Source of the DNA: Bryobacteraceae bacterium CoA2 C42
Lineage (GTDB): Bacteria > Acidobacteriota > Terriglobia > Bryobacterales > Bryobacteraceae
Direction of reading: 5' to 3'
Length of the DNA stretch: 64,000 bases
Assembly: GCA_019931245.1 (NCBI GenBank)
Contig: JAINDL010000029.1
Coordinates: 25,112 to 89,111 of the forward strand
Shown here in pieces: positions 51,415-59,239 of the stretch (its first letter is position 1; the number at the start of each line of letters is the position of its first letter). The notes under the pieces were generated by a model. It searched no databases, had not been told where the DNA came from, and was given only the letters and a program-made list of their open reading frames with translations. Made by a program: the position numbers and the translations under genes.

Positions 51415-51804
51415 TCAACCGCCGCACGCGCCCTCTGCAACCGACCCGCCCGGAAACGTCTGCTCCACGCCCGCAAACGCAACGCACCGCGATAGTTGCA
51501 TGCCTCCCCCCAAACCCATTCCCGGCACACCCCGCCCGCAGCACCGGCCGAGCCCACGCCAGCAGCCGCCCCCTCGCCCACCAGAAAATGTTTTATGCAA
51601 AATTCCCCCGGCGTTTTCGAGCATCCCCGCAGCCAGAAACACTCCCTCGCTCGACGACATCCGCACCAGCGCCGCGGCAAGCGACGCCGCGTGAGCGCCC
51701 ACCTGGTGATTCGGCAGAAACCCTGTGAAGCTCAACTCCGGCAACAGTGCCAGTTCCGCGCCCACTGCCCCGGCCGCCCGCGACACTGCGTGCAGGGTTC
51801 GATC
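51415..51804 (-). pseudogene. Carbon-nitrogen hydrolase (nitrilase) family pseudogene
   Basis: A minus-strand frame, closed upstream by TAA at 51805, reads LHAVSRAAGAVGAELALLPE, LSFTGFLPNHQ and MSSSEGVFLAAGMLENAGG, with the catalytic Glu of the nitrilase motif LPELSFTG. It then shifts frame: following GGILHKTF, two single-base shifts would give HKTFLVGEGRLLAWARPV, the expected VG..G.L..yRKv segment. No start, no Lys or Cys catalytic region and no C-terminal half remain. It fills the 500-bp gap between mcrC and the acyltransferase. Confidence 0.6.
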
Positions 51805-51856
51805 TTACGCGTTCGGACCCCGAACCTGACACAATAGAAAATCCGTCTACTCCCCC

Positions 51857-53020
51857 ATGGCCGAATTCGTTGTCCCGCCGCGGGAAACCAGAACGGAACC
51901 GGCATCCCGTACTCTGCGCCTGCCAGCCTTCGACGCCCTGCGAGCCGCCGCCGCGACCATCGTGTTTCTCTTTCACTACGGCGGCTTTGTCGCGCTCCAA
52001 TCCGCCGCCACGGGAGCCGAAGATTCCCTCAGCTGGTTCGCCGCGCGCCTCGGCAGCACGGGCACCAATCTGCTGCTGCTGCTGAGCGGCTTCTTCATCG
52101 CGCATAACATCGCCAGCGGCCGCTTCTCTTACCCCCGCTTCGTCGCCCTCCGCCTCGTCCGCATCTACATCCCCTACCTCACCGTGCTCCTGATGGCTGT
52201 CGCGTTCGCCCACATCGCCGCCGGATTCTCCCGCGCCGATGTCGCCAACGCCTCGCTAGCCACCTTCCTCCGGCAACTGCTTCTGCTACCCGGCCTCTTT
52301 CCGGAACAACCGATCCTGACCGTCACCTGGACGCTCAGCTACATCGTGGCCGGCTATCTCTTGTTCCCCCTGTTTGGGTTCGCCATCCGGCGCTGGCAAT
52401 TTTCTCTCGGCCAACGGATCGCCATCTGGGCCGCCGTGACGAGCCTCTCGCTCGCCTCCGGCCTGTTGTGGGGCTCACCCTCCCTCCGCTTCGCTTACAT
52501 TCCGGCCGGCTGCCTGGTGTTTGAAATGCAAACCCGCGAGTCCTGGCCGATGCGGTGGCCGCGCATGATGCGGAAGCTCGTCGCCGGCGCCTTGCTCTTT
52601 CTCCTCATTCGAATTCTGCTGGACACCGGAAGGCTGGGATCCGGCTTGCCGGACGTCGCCAGACGTGGACTCTTCACCACCAGCGGATTGATTGTCGCCT
52701 CCTGCCTCGTCGGCATCACCCTGCTCGCGCAACGGCGCGAAGGCTTTCGCCCGCTGATGCCGTTGCTGTCTCTGATTAGCGGTTTGGGCCGCACCGGCTA
52801 CTCGTTCTATCTGATCCATGGCCCGGTGGTCAAACTGTTCGCTTTGCTTGTCTTCCCACGCCTGGCGGCCAGCCATGCATCGCCCACAACCTATTGGCTG
52901 CTCATGCCACTCTGCTGGGCGCTCGCCGCCCTGGCCGGGCTGATCCTCTACCTTACCGTGGAACGGCTGTCGCGTCAGATCCTGGTCCGCAAGGTCGGCG
53001 GACTGGCCGACGGCCGGTAG
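51857..53020 (+). CDS. Membrane acyltransferase, family 3 (OafA/YrhL-like)
   Basis: 387 residues with about ten membrane helices. The acyltransferase 3 start LRLPAFDALRAAAATIVFLFHYG carries the catalytic-type His; LLLLLSGFFIAHNIASGRFS, FVALRLVRIYIPY and TWTLSYIVAGYLLFPL are conserved. The family moves acetyl or other acyl groups onto sugars of lipopolysaccharide, peptidoglycan or secreted polysaccharides. The gene is alone: upstream is the nitrilase relic, downstream the PPC operon after 24 bp. Confidence 0.88.
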   Translation: MAEFVVPPRETRTEPASRTLRLPAFDALRAAAATIVFLFHYGGFVALQSAATGAEDSLSWFAARLGSTGTNLLLLLSGFFIAHNIASGRFSYPRFVALRLVRIYIPYLTVLLMAVAFAHIAAGFSRADVANASLATFLRQLLLLPGLFPEQPILTVTWTLSYIVAGYLLFPLFGFAIRRWQFSLGQRIAIWAAVTSLSLASGLLWGSPSLRFAYIPAGCLVFEMQTRESWPMRWPRMMRKLVAGALLFLLIRILLDTGRLGSGLPDVARRGLFTTSGLIVASCLVGITLLAQRREGFRPLMPLLSLISGLGRTGYSFYLIHGPVVKLFALLVFPRLAASHASPTTYWLLMPLCWALAALAGLILYLTVERLSRQILVRKVGGLADGR

Positions 53021-53044
53021 TCCTGTGATAGCATCACCTCAAAA

Positions 53045-54994
53045 ATGAAGGGATTTTTCCTTTTCGCGCTCTCGCTCGCGCTGGCGATAGCCGCCGATCC
53101 GGTCCAGCACCGCCTCCCCATCGCGGCCGCCGTCTATCCAATGGGCGCCCGGCCTGGCACCACCTTCGAAGCCGAGATCCTGGGCGAACATCTCGACCGC
53201 GCCCAGGCCATCCTCTTCCACCAACCGGGCGCCGCCGCCGAAATCCTCGCCGCCGAACCCACCCGCCTCCGCCTCCGCGTCACCCTCGCGCCCTCCGCCC
53301 CCTTCGGCCAGCACCCCTTCCACGTCGTCACCCCCCGCGGCGCCAGCGGCCCGCTCCTACTCCGCGTCAGCGACCAGCCCCGCGTCCTCGAAAACGAACC
53401 CAACTCCACTGCCGCCGAGGCCCAGCCTGTCCCCCTCCCCGCCACGGTGATGGGCCGCCTGAACCTTGACGGTGACTTCGACTTCTACAAAATCCGCGTC
53501 GCAAAAGGCTCCCGCTGGATCTTCGATCTCCGCGCGGCCCGCAATGGCAATGGCCTCGACGCCGCCCTCTTTCTGCTCCACGCCAACGGCGCCAAGATCG
53601 ACTACAACGAAGAACGGTTCATCTGGGATCCCTTCCTCTCGCACCAGTTCGCCGAAGCCGGCGAATACCTCGTCGTCGTGCAACCGACGCACGTCCGCCT
53701 CGACCCCGCCTTCGCCTACGAACTCGATATCCGCCAGGCTCCGCACCTCGACACCGTCTCCCCGCTCGCCATCCCGCCCGGCTCCGAGCAGGAGGTTACG
53801 CTCTTCGGCGAAGGCCTCTACGGCGAAGCCCGCCTCGAAGGGGCCGCGGGTGCCATCCTCTCGATGGACGGCGCCTCGGCCCGCGCCCGCCTCAGCGTCC
53901 CCGCCGCCACCGCCAACGGCTCGGTCCAACTCACGCTCCTCACCCCGGGCGGCCGCTCCAACCCCGTCGAACTGCTCATCGATGCCACACCCCGCCACCC
54001 CGGCGGCGACCGCATCACGCCCCCCGTCTCCATCCCCGGCGTCGCCAAATATCGCCAGCCCGATCTCTACCGCTTCACTGCCCAGGCCGGCCAGACGCTC
54101 CTCTTCGAAGTCCGCGGTCAGCGTTTCGGCTCCCCCGTCGATCTCACCATGCGCCTGCTCGACGCCGCCGGCAAGCAGCTCGCCCTCAACGACGATTTCA
54201 ACTACGTCGGTGGCCAGTTCTACCAGCGCGACCCCCGCCTGCTCCACACGTTCAAGGAAGCCGGCGAATACACCGTCGAACTTCGCAACACCGTGCAGGT
54301 AGCCGGCGAACGCGCGCCGTATCAGCTCCTCGTCCGCCCCCCGCAGCCCTCCTACACGCTCCAACTCGGCAACGAACGGCCCCACGTCCACGCCGGCGGC
54401 GAAGCCAAGTGGACCGTCTCCGTGCAACGCCTCGACGGCCACAACGAGCCGATACCGCTCTCCCTCTCCGGCCTCCCCGCCGGCATCACCGCCGACCCCA
54501 TCACCATCCCCGCCGGCCGCGACGAAGCCGCCTTCCTCCTCCGCGCCACGGGCACGCCCGGCACGGCTGGCCTGGTCACCGTCAGCAGCCAGAGCGAACA
54601 CGCCTGGCGTTCGGTCCGCGTCAGCAGCGGCGGCGGCGAGGGCGCCACGTTCACCCGCGTCGACAAGGCGCTCGTCACCATCAGCGAGAAACCCAACTTC
54701 TCCCTCGAAGCCCAGGCCACCAACGTCAACGTGCCCCGCGGCGGCTCCGCCCTGATTCCCGTCGCCATCCGCCGCGAAACGGGCTTCGCCGCGCCCATCG
54801 CCTTTACGGCCGAAAACCTCCCGCCCGGCGTCACGCTCGAAGCCGTCAGCGCCCCGGCCGACAAGACCCTGGTACAACTGAAAGTAACCGCCTCCGCCCA
54901 GGCACCGCTCGGCCGCGCCCCGCGCGTCGCCATCCTCGGCGCCGCCGCCGGCCAAACCCAGGAAGCTCCCAAGATCACTCTCCAGGTGGATTAA
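53045..54994 (+). CDS. Exported protein with pre-peptidase C-terminal (PPC) domains
   Basis: 649 residues. Signal peptide FFLFALSLALAIAAD. An IPT-like first domain (MGARPGTTFEAEILGEHLDR) is followed by two PPC-like beta domains: ENEPNSTAAEAQPVPLPATV with GDFDFYKIRVAKGSRWIFDL near residue 120, and YRFTAQAGQTLLFEVRGQRF near 340. The last third has Ig-like repeats. In Planctomycetes, Verrucomicrobia and Solibacter such proteins accompany DUF1549/DUF1553 and DUF1501 genes, as here. Its TAA shares one base with the next ATG. Confidence 0.87.
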   Translation: MKGFFLFALSLALAIAADPVQHRLPIAAAVYPMGARPGTTFEAEILGEHLDRAQAILFHQPGAAAEILAAEPTRLRLRVTLAPSAPFGQHPFHVVTPRGASGPLLLRVSDQPRVLENEPNSTAAEAQPVPLPATVMGRLNLDGDFDFYKIRVAKGSRWIFDLRAARNGNGLDAALFLLHANGAKIDYNEERFIWDPFLSHQFAEAGEYLVVVQPTHVRLDPAFAYELDIRQAPHLDTVSPLAIPPGSEQEVTLFGEGLYGEARLEGAAGAILSMDGASARARLSVPAATANGSVQLTLLTPGGRSNPVELLIDATPRHPGGDRITPPVSIPGVAKYRQPDLYRFTAQAGQTLLFEVRGQRFGSPVDLTMRLLDAAGKQLALNDDFNYVGGQFYQRDPRLLHTFKEAGEYTVELRNTVQVAGERAPYQLLVRPPQPSYTLQLGNERPHVHAGGEAKWTVSVQRLDGHNEPIPLSLSGLPAGITADPITIPAGRDEAAFLLRATGTPGTAGLVTVSSQSEHAWRSVRVSSGGGEGATFTRVDKALVTISEKPNFSLEAQATNVNVPRGGSALIPVAIRRETGFAAPIAFTAENLPPGVTLEAVSAPADKTLVQLKVTASAQAPLGRAPRVAILGAAAGQTQEAPKITLQVD

Positions 54995-57390
54995 TGCGTC
55001 TCCTCTCCGGTCTGCTCGCCTTCGGCCTCTGGGCCGCCCCCGCCGCCAAGCTGAAAATCACGCCCGAAAACCCGCTCCTGTTCGGCCAGGGCGCCCGGCA
55101 GCGCCTCGTCGTCACCGCCGAGTATCCCGACGGCACCGCCCGCGAGGTCACCGCCGAAGCCGCCTTCACGGCCGCCGGCCCGGCCGCCCGCGTCGACCCG
55201 CAAGGCGTCGTCACCGCGCTCGCCAACGGCGGCAGCCCTATCCGCGTCACCTGGCAGGGACACTCCGCCACCACCACCGCCCTCGTCCAACGCGCCGCCG
55301 CCCCCATCCCCCGCAGCTTCGCCGCCGACATCCTTCCCATCCTCACCAAGTACGGCTGCAACGGCGGCTCCTGCCACGGCGCGCTCAACGGCAAAAACGG
55401 CTTCAAGCTCTCCCTGTTCGGCTTTGAACCCGAACCCGACTACGACATGATCGCCACGGCCCACAATGGCCGCCGCGTCAACCGCACCGATCCCGAAAAG
55501 AGCCTCCTGCTGCTCAAGCCCACCATGGGCCCCACGCCCCACGGCGGCGGCAAACTCTTCTCCGCTAAGTCGCCGGACTACCAGGCCCTGCTCGCCTGGC
55601 TCCGCGACGGCGCGCCCCGCACGCCCCAACACGAACGGAAGATGACCGCCCTCCGCGTCACCCCCGCCACGCTGACGCTCACCGGCAAGGACGCCTCCCG
55701 CAAACTCCTCGTCACTGCCCGCTTCGACGACGGCGCCGAAGCCGATGTCACCCACCTCGTCAAGTTCTCCACCAACAACGACTCCATCGCCTCCATCAAC
55801 CCCGCCGGCATCGTCAAAGCCGAACGCGGCGGCGAAACGGCCATCGTCGTCCGCGGCCCCGGCGTCGCCGGTGTCGCCAAGGTCGCCGTCGTCCTCGAAC
55901 CGCGCGCGGTGGCCCCGCTACCGGTCAGCAACCTCATCGACGAACACAGCAACGCCAAGCTCAAGCGCCTGCAGATTCCGCCCTCGGCCCCGGCTGACGA
56001 TGCCACCTTCCTGCGCCGCGTCTACCTCGACATCATCGGCACCATCCCCACCTCGGCCGAAGCCCGCGCCTTCCTCGCAAGCAAAGACCCGGCCAAGCGC
56101 GCCAAGGCCGTCGACCAACTGCTCCACCGCCCCGAATACGCCGAATATTGGGCCATGTACTGGGGCGACCATCTCGACAACACCAAGCAGCTGCTCTATA
56201 ACAAAGGCCCCTACGCCTTCACCGAGTATCTGCAGAAGCAGTTCCGCGCCAACGTCCCCTACGATCAGTTCGTCCGCTCCCTGCTCGTCTCGAGCGGCAA
56301 CATGTACGAAGCACCGGCCACCAACTATTACCCCATCATGAAGAAGGAGCTCGATCTGGCCGAAAAGACGAGTCAGCTCTTCCTCGGCGTCTCCATCGGC
56401 TGCGCCCGCTGCCACAACCATCCGCTCGAACGCTGGAAGCAGAGCGACTTCGCCGGACTGGCCGCCTTCTTCTCGCAGGTGCGCTACAAAGGTGGTGGCC
56501 CGCGCAACAACGAACGCGCTCTCGTCGTCGACTTCTCCCGCCAGTTCCAGCACCCGGAAACCAAAAAGGTCTATCTGCCCAAGGCGCTCGACGGCCCGCA
56601 GCTAGCCCCCGAAGGCCTCACCGACCGCCGCGAGCTTCTCGCCGCTTGGATCACCGCCAAAGACAACCCCTACTTCGCCCGCGCCATGGTCAACCGCATG
56701 TGGCGCCTGTTCTTCGGCCGCGGCTTCGTCGAACCGGTCGACGACTTCCGCGTCACCAACCCCCCGTCGAACGAACCCCTGCTCGACGCCCTCGCCCGGG
56801 ACTTCGCCGCGCACAACTTCGACCTCCATCACCTCATCAAAACCATCACCCTCTCGAGCGCCTACCAGCTCTCCTCCGTCCCCGTCCCCGGCAACAAGCA
56901 GGACACCATGGCCTACTCCCGCTACTATCCCAAGCGGCTCAGCGCCGAACCCCTCCTCGACGCCATCTCGCTCGCTACCGCCGTGCCGGAATCCTTCCGC
57001 GCCATGTACCCCGGCACCCGCGCCGCTGCCCTGCCCGAACCCGAAATCGAAAGCTACTTCCTCGAAGTCTTCGACCGCCCCTCGCGCCAGCTCGTCTGCG
57101 AACGCAAAAACGAACCCACGCTCAACCAGGCCCTGCACATGATCGGTGGCGACACCGCCCATCGCAAAGTCACCAGCACCGGCAGCTACGTCCGCCTCGC
57201 CCTCGGCCAGTTCGCCGACGATGGCGCTCTCGTCGAAGAGTTCTACCTCCGCACCCTCACCCGCTTCCCCGACGCCGAAGAGCTCGCCGCCGCCCGCAAC
57301 GCCATCCGCAAGGCCGCCAACCGCCAGCAGGGCGCCGAAGACGTCCTGTGGGCCCTGCTTAACACCAAAGAGTTTCTCTACAATCATTAA
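54994..57390 (+). CDS. DUF1549/DUF1553 (PSCyt2/PSD1) protein with BIG2 domains and cytochrome-like motifs
   Basis: 798 residues from the ATG at 54994 (the open frame further up lies antiphase to the PPC gene and is noise). Signal peptide LLSGLLAFGLWAAPA; BIG2-like domain (20-100); a cytochrome-like segment around 115-215 with GCNGGSCHG (Cys122, Cys127, His128, that is CX4CH rather than CXXCH); a second BIG2-like domain (215-300); DUF1549 (about 305-515) with GCARCHNHPLERW, a regular CXXCH; DUF1553 (about 555-780). A large periplasmic, possibly haem-binding enzyme of unknown reaction, typical of polysaccharide degraders. Confidence 0.9.
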   Translation: MRLLSGLLAFGLWAAPAAKLKITPENPLLFGQGARQRLVVTAEYPDGTAREVTAEAAFTAAGPAARVDPQGVVTALANGGSPIRVTWQGHSATTTALVQRAAAPIPRSFAADILPILTKYGCNGGSCHGALNGKNGFKLSLFGFEPEPDYDMIATAHNGRRVNRTDPEKSLLLLKPTMGPTPHGGGKLFSAKSPDYQALLAWLRDGAPRTPQHERKMTALRVTPATLTLTGKDASRKLLVTARFDDGAEADVTHLVKFSTNNDSIASINPAGIVKAERGGETAIVVRGPGVAGVAKVAVVLEPRAVAPLPVSNLIDEHSNAKLKRLQIPPSAPADDATFLRRVYLDIIGTIPTSAEARAFLASKDPAKRAKAVDQLLHRPEYAEYWAMYWGDHLDNTKQLLYNKGPYAFTEYLQKQFRANVPYDQFVRSLLVSSGNMYEAPATNYYPIMKKELDLAEKTSQLFLGVSIGCARCHNHPLERWKQSDFAGLAAFFSQVRYKGGGPRNNERALVVDFSRQFQHPETKKVYLPKALDGPQLAPEGLTDRRELLAAWITAKDNPYFARAMVNRMWRLFFGRGFVEPVDDFRVTNPPSNEPLLDALARDFAAHNFDLHHLIKTITLSSAYQLSSVPVPGNKQDTMAYSRYYPKRLSAEPLLDAISLATAVPESFRAMYPGTRAAALPEPEIESYFLEVFDRPSRQLVCERKNEPTLNQALHMIGGDTAHRKVTSTGSYVRLALGQFADDGALVEEFYLRTLTRFPDAEELAAARNAIRKAANRQQGAEDVLWALLNTKEFLYNH

Positions 57391-57406
57391 GGCCGAGGCC
57401 ATTCCG

Positions 57407-58696
57407 ATGAAGATCACCAACCAGACCGATATTTTTGGACGCCGCGACTTCCTCCGCATCGGCTCGCTCGGTGTCGGTGGCGTCTCCGTCGCCAACGCCC
57501 TCCGCGCCGCCAAGGCCGCAAAGAAGAAGGACATCAGCTGCATCCTGCTCTGGCAAAGCGGCGGTTCCCCGCAGCTCGACACCTTTGACATGAAGCCCGA
57601 CGCCCCGGCCGAAATCCGCGGCGAGTTCAAACCCATCCCCACCAACGTCCCTGGCCTCCACATCTGCGAACACCTGCCGGAGATGGCGAAGATGATGGAC
57701 AAGGTCACCGTCCTGCGCTCGGTCCGTTCGAAAGAGAACAACCACGAACGCGCCATCAACTATCTCCTCACCGGCTATCTCCCGCTGCCCACCCTCGAGT
57801 TCCCCTCGATGGGCAGCGTCATCTCCCAGCAACTAGGCCCCAAGAACGGCCTGCCGCCCTACGTCGCCGTCCCCAACACCTTCCCCTCCTACGGCGCCGG
57901 CTACCTCGGCGGCGCGCACAACCCCTTCATCGCCGGCGACCCCAACGCGACCGGCTACCAGGTGCGCGACCTCACCCTGCCCGTCGATGTCGACTGGGCC
58001 CGCGTCGACAACCGCCGCTTCCTCGTCCAGCAGATGGACGCCAAGTTCCGCAGCGTCGAAGCCAGCCCCGACTTCGCCGCCCTCGATGAGTTCTCAAAGA
58101 AGGCCTACGACCTGCTCAGTTCGCCCACGGCCAAGAAGGCCTTCGACATCCAGTCCGAACCGGCCGCGCTGCGCGAACGCTACGGCCGCACGCCGGTCGG
58201 CCAGGGCGCCCTGCTCGCCCGGCGCCTCGTTGAACACGGTGTCCGCTTCGTCACCGTCGCCAAGGGCTGGCTCAACTACGACACGCACGGCGACAACTTC
58301 AACATCTGCAAGAAGGTGCTGCTGCCCGAGTTTGACAAAGCCTACGCCGCCCTCGTCACCGACCTGCACGACCGCGGCCTGCTCGATTCGACGCTCGTCA
58401 TCGGCATGGGCGAGTTCGGCCGCACGCCGAAGATCAACGCCGACGCCGGCCGCGACCATCACAACAAAGCCTGGTCGATTGTTCTATCCGGCGCGGGCAT
58501 GACCGGCGGCCGCATCCTCGGCGCAACGGATAAAACGGCCACCGAAGTCACCGATCTGCCGGTGGAACCGGAAGACCTGTTGCACACCTTCTATCACATC
58601 CTCGGCATCGACGCGGGCCACGAATACCAGACCCCCATCGGCCGCCCGGCCAAGATCATCAACGAAGGCAAGCTCGTCAAACCGCTGCTGGCTTAG
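57407..58696 (+). CDS. DUF1501 family protein, Tat-exported
   Basis: 429 residues. GRRDFLRIGSLGVGG at residues 11-25 is a good Tat signal (Arg12-Arg13). The rest is the sulfatase-like DUF1501 fold: ILLWQSGGSPQLDTFDMKP, VRSKENNHERAINYLLTG, MGEFGRTPKINADAGRDHHN and LHTFYHILGI. Metal-binding Asp, His and Asp residues occur at the alkaline-phosphatase-like positions. It follows the DUF1549/1553 gene by 16 bp, a pairing seen across Planctomycetes and Acidobacteria. Its TAG overlaps the stop of the gene on the other strand. Confidence 0.93.
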   Translation: MKITNQTDIFGRRDFLRIGSLGVGGVSVANALRAAKAAKKKDISCILLWQSGGSPQLDTFDMKPDAPAEIRGEFKPIPTNVPGLHICEHLPEMAKMMDKVTVLRSVRSKENNHERAINYLLTGYLPLPTLEFPSMGSVISQQLGPKNGLPPYVAVPNTFPSYGAGYLGGAHNPFIAGDPNATGYQVRDLTLPVDVDWARVDNRRFLVQQMDAKFRSVEASPDFAALDEFSKKAYDLLSSPTAKKAFDIQSEPAALRERYGRTPVGQGALLARRLVEHGVRFVTVAKGWLNYDTHGDNFNICKKVLLPEFDKAYAALVTDLHDRGLLDSTLVIGMGEFGRTPKINADAGRDHHNKAWSIVLSGAGMTGGRILGATDKTATEVTDLPVEPEDLLHTFYHILGIDAGHEYQTPIGRPAKIINEGKLVKPLLA

Positions 58697-59151
58697 GGCA
58701 GTACGCCGGGCGCCAGACGCCAGCCCCGCGCTCCCGCAGCCCGGCACCCGACGCCCTCGGCCAGCAGCAGCTTCGCCTGCGCCGCGGCGCCTCCCGGGAG
58801 CTTGTCGAGCAGCCGGCCATCATCGCGGACCACCCGCCAATACGGGGTCTGCCTGCCGCCGTCCCCCTCTTCAACCGCTGCCTCCGCCGCAATCCGCAAA
58901 AAGATCCCGGTCGTGAGCGGGCAGGTGTACTCCGCACCGTAACGCTCGGCCAACTGCGCGCGCAGACCACCCATGGTGATCACCCGGCCCGCCGGCACCT
59001 GCTCCACCGCCTCGGCCACCGTGAGCGGCGAGGCAATCAACATCGCCCCGGCCGGAAACTGCGGACTCAACGCCTGATCGAGACGCTTCACCTCCGGCGC
59101 CCGCGCCCCGTCCCGCTTCTGCACCGCCGAAAGCCTGCTTTTCCGCGCCAT
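58693..59151 (-). CDS. MGMT-family alkyltransferase-like protein without the acceptor cysteine
   Basis: 152 residues from the ATG at 59151 (59184 possible). The MGMT DNA-binding core is present: VPAGRVITMGGLRAQLAERYGAEYTCPLTTGIF, but where Ogt has PCHRV this has PYWRVVRDDGRLLDKLPGG. That combination (TPYWR...D/G...K.PGG...Q...L..EG) is found in a conserved MGMT-like group. Loss of the cysteine suggests lesion or structure recognition without repair, like the ATL proteins. Possibly it hands alkylated bases to another pathway. It stands alone. Confidence 0.78.
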   Translation of the reverse strand: MARKSRLSAVQKRDGARAPEVKRLDQALSPQFPAGAMLIASPLTVAEAVEQVPAGRVITMGGLRAQLAERYGAEYTCPLTTGIFLRIAAEAAVEEGDGGRQTPYWRVVRDDGRLLDKLPGGAAAQAKLLLAEGVGCRAAGARGWRLAPGVLP

Positions 59152-59239
59152 CGCCACACTCTTGACCACAGCGTAACGCAACATTCACTCAACGTTAACG
59201 CCCACTTGAGCTCGGTCTGTCATCCTGCCGATATACGCT

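Noticed and set aside
53357..54955. 532-residue minus-strand open frame
   Set aside because: Antisense shadow of the PPC gene, rich in Gly, Val and Ala with no domain.
54409..54993. Upstream extension of the DUF1549/1553 frame
   Set aside because: Arg/Pro-rich translation antiphase to the PPC gene; the ATG at 54994 starts a signal peptide.
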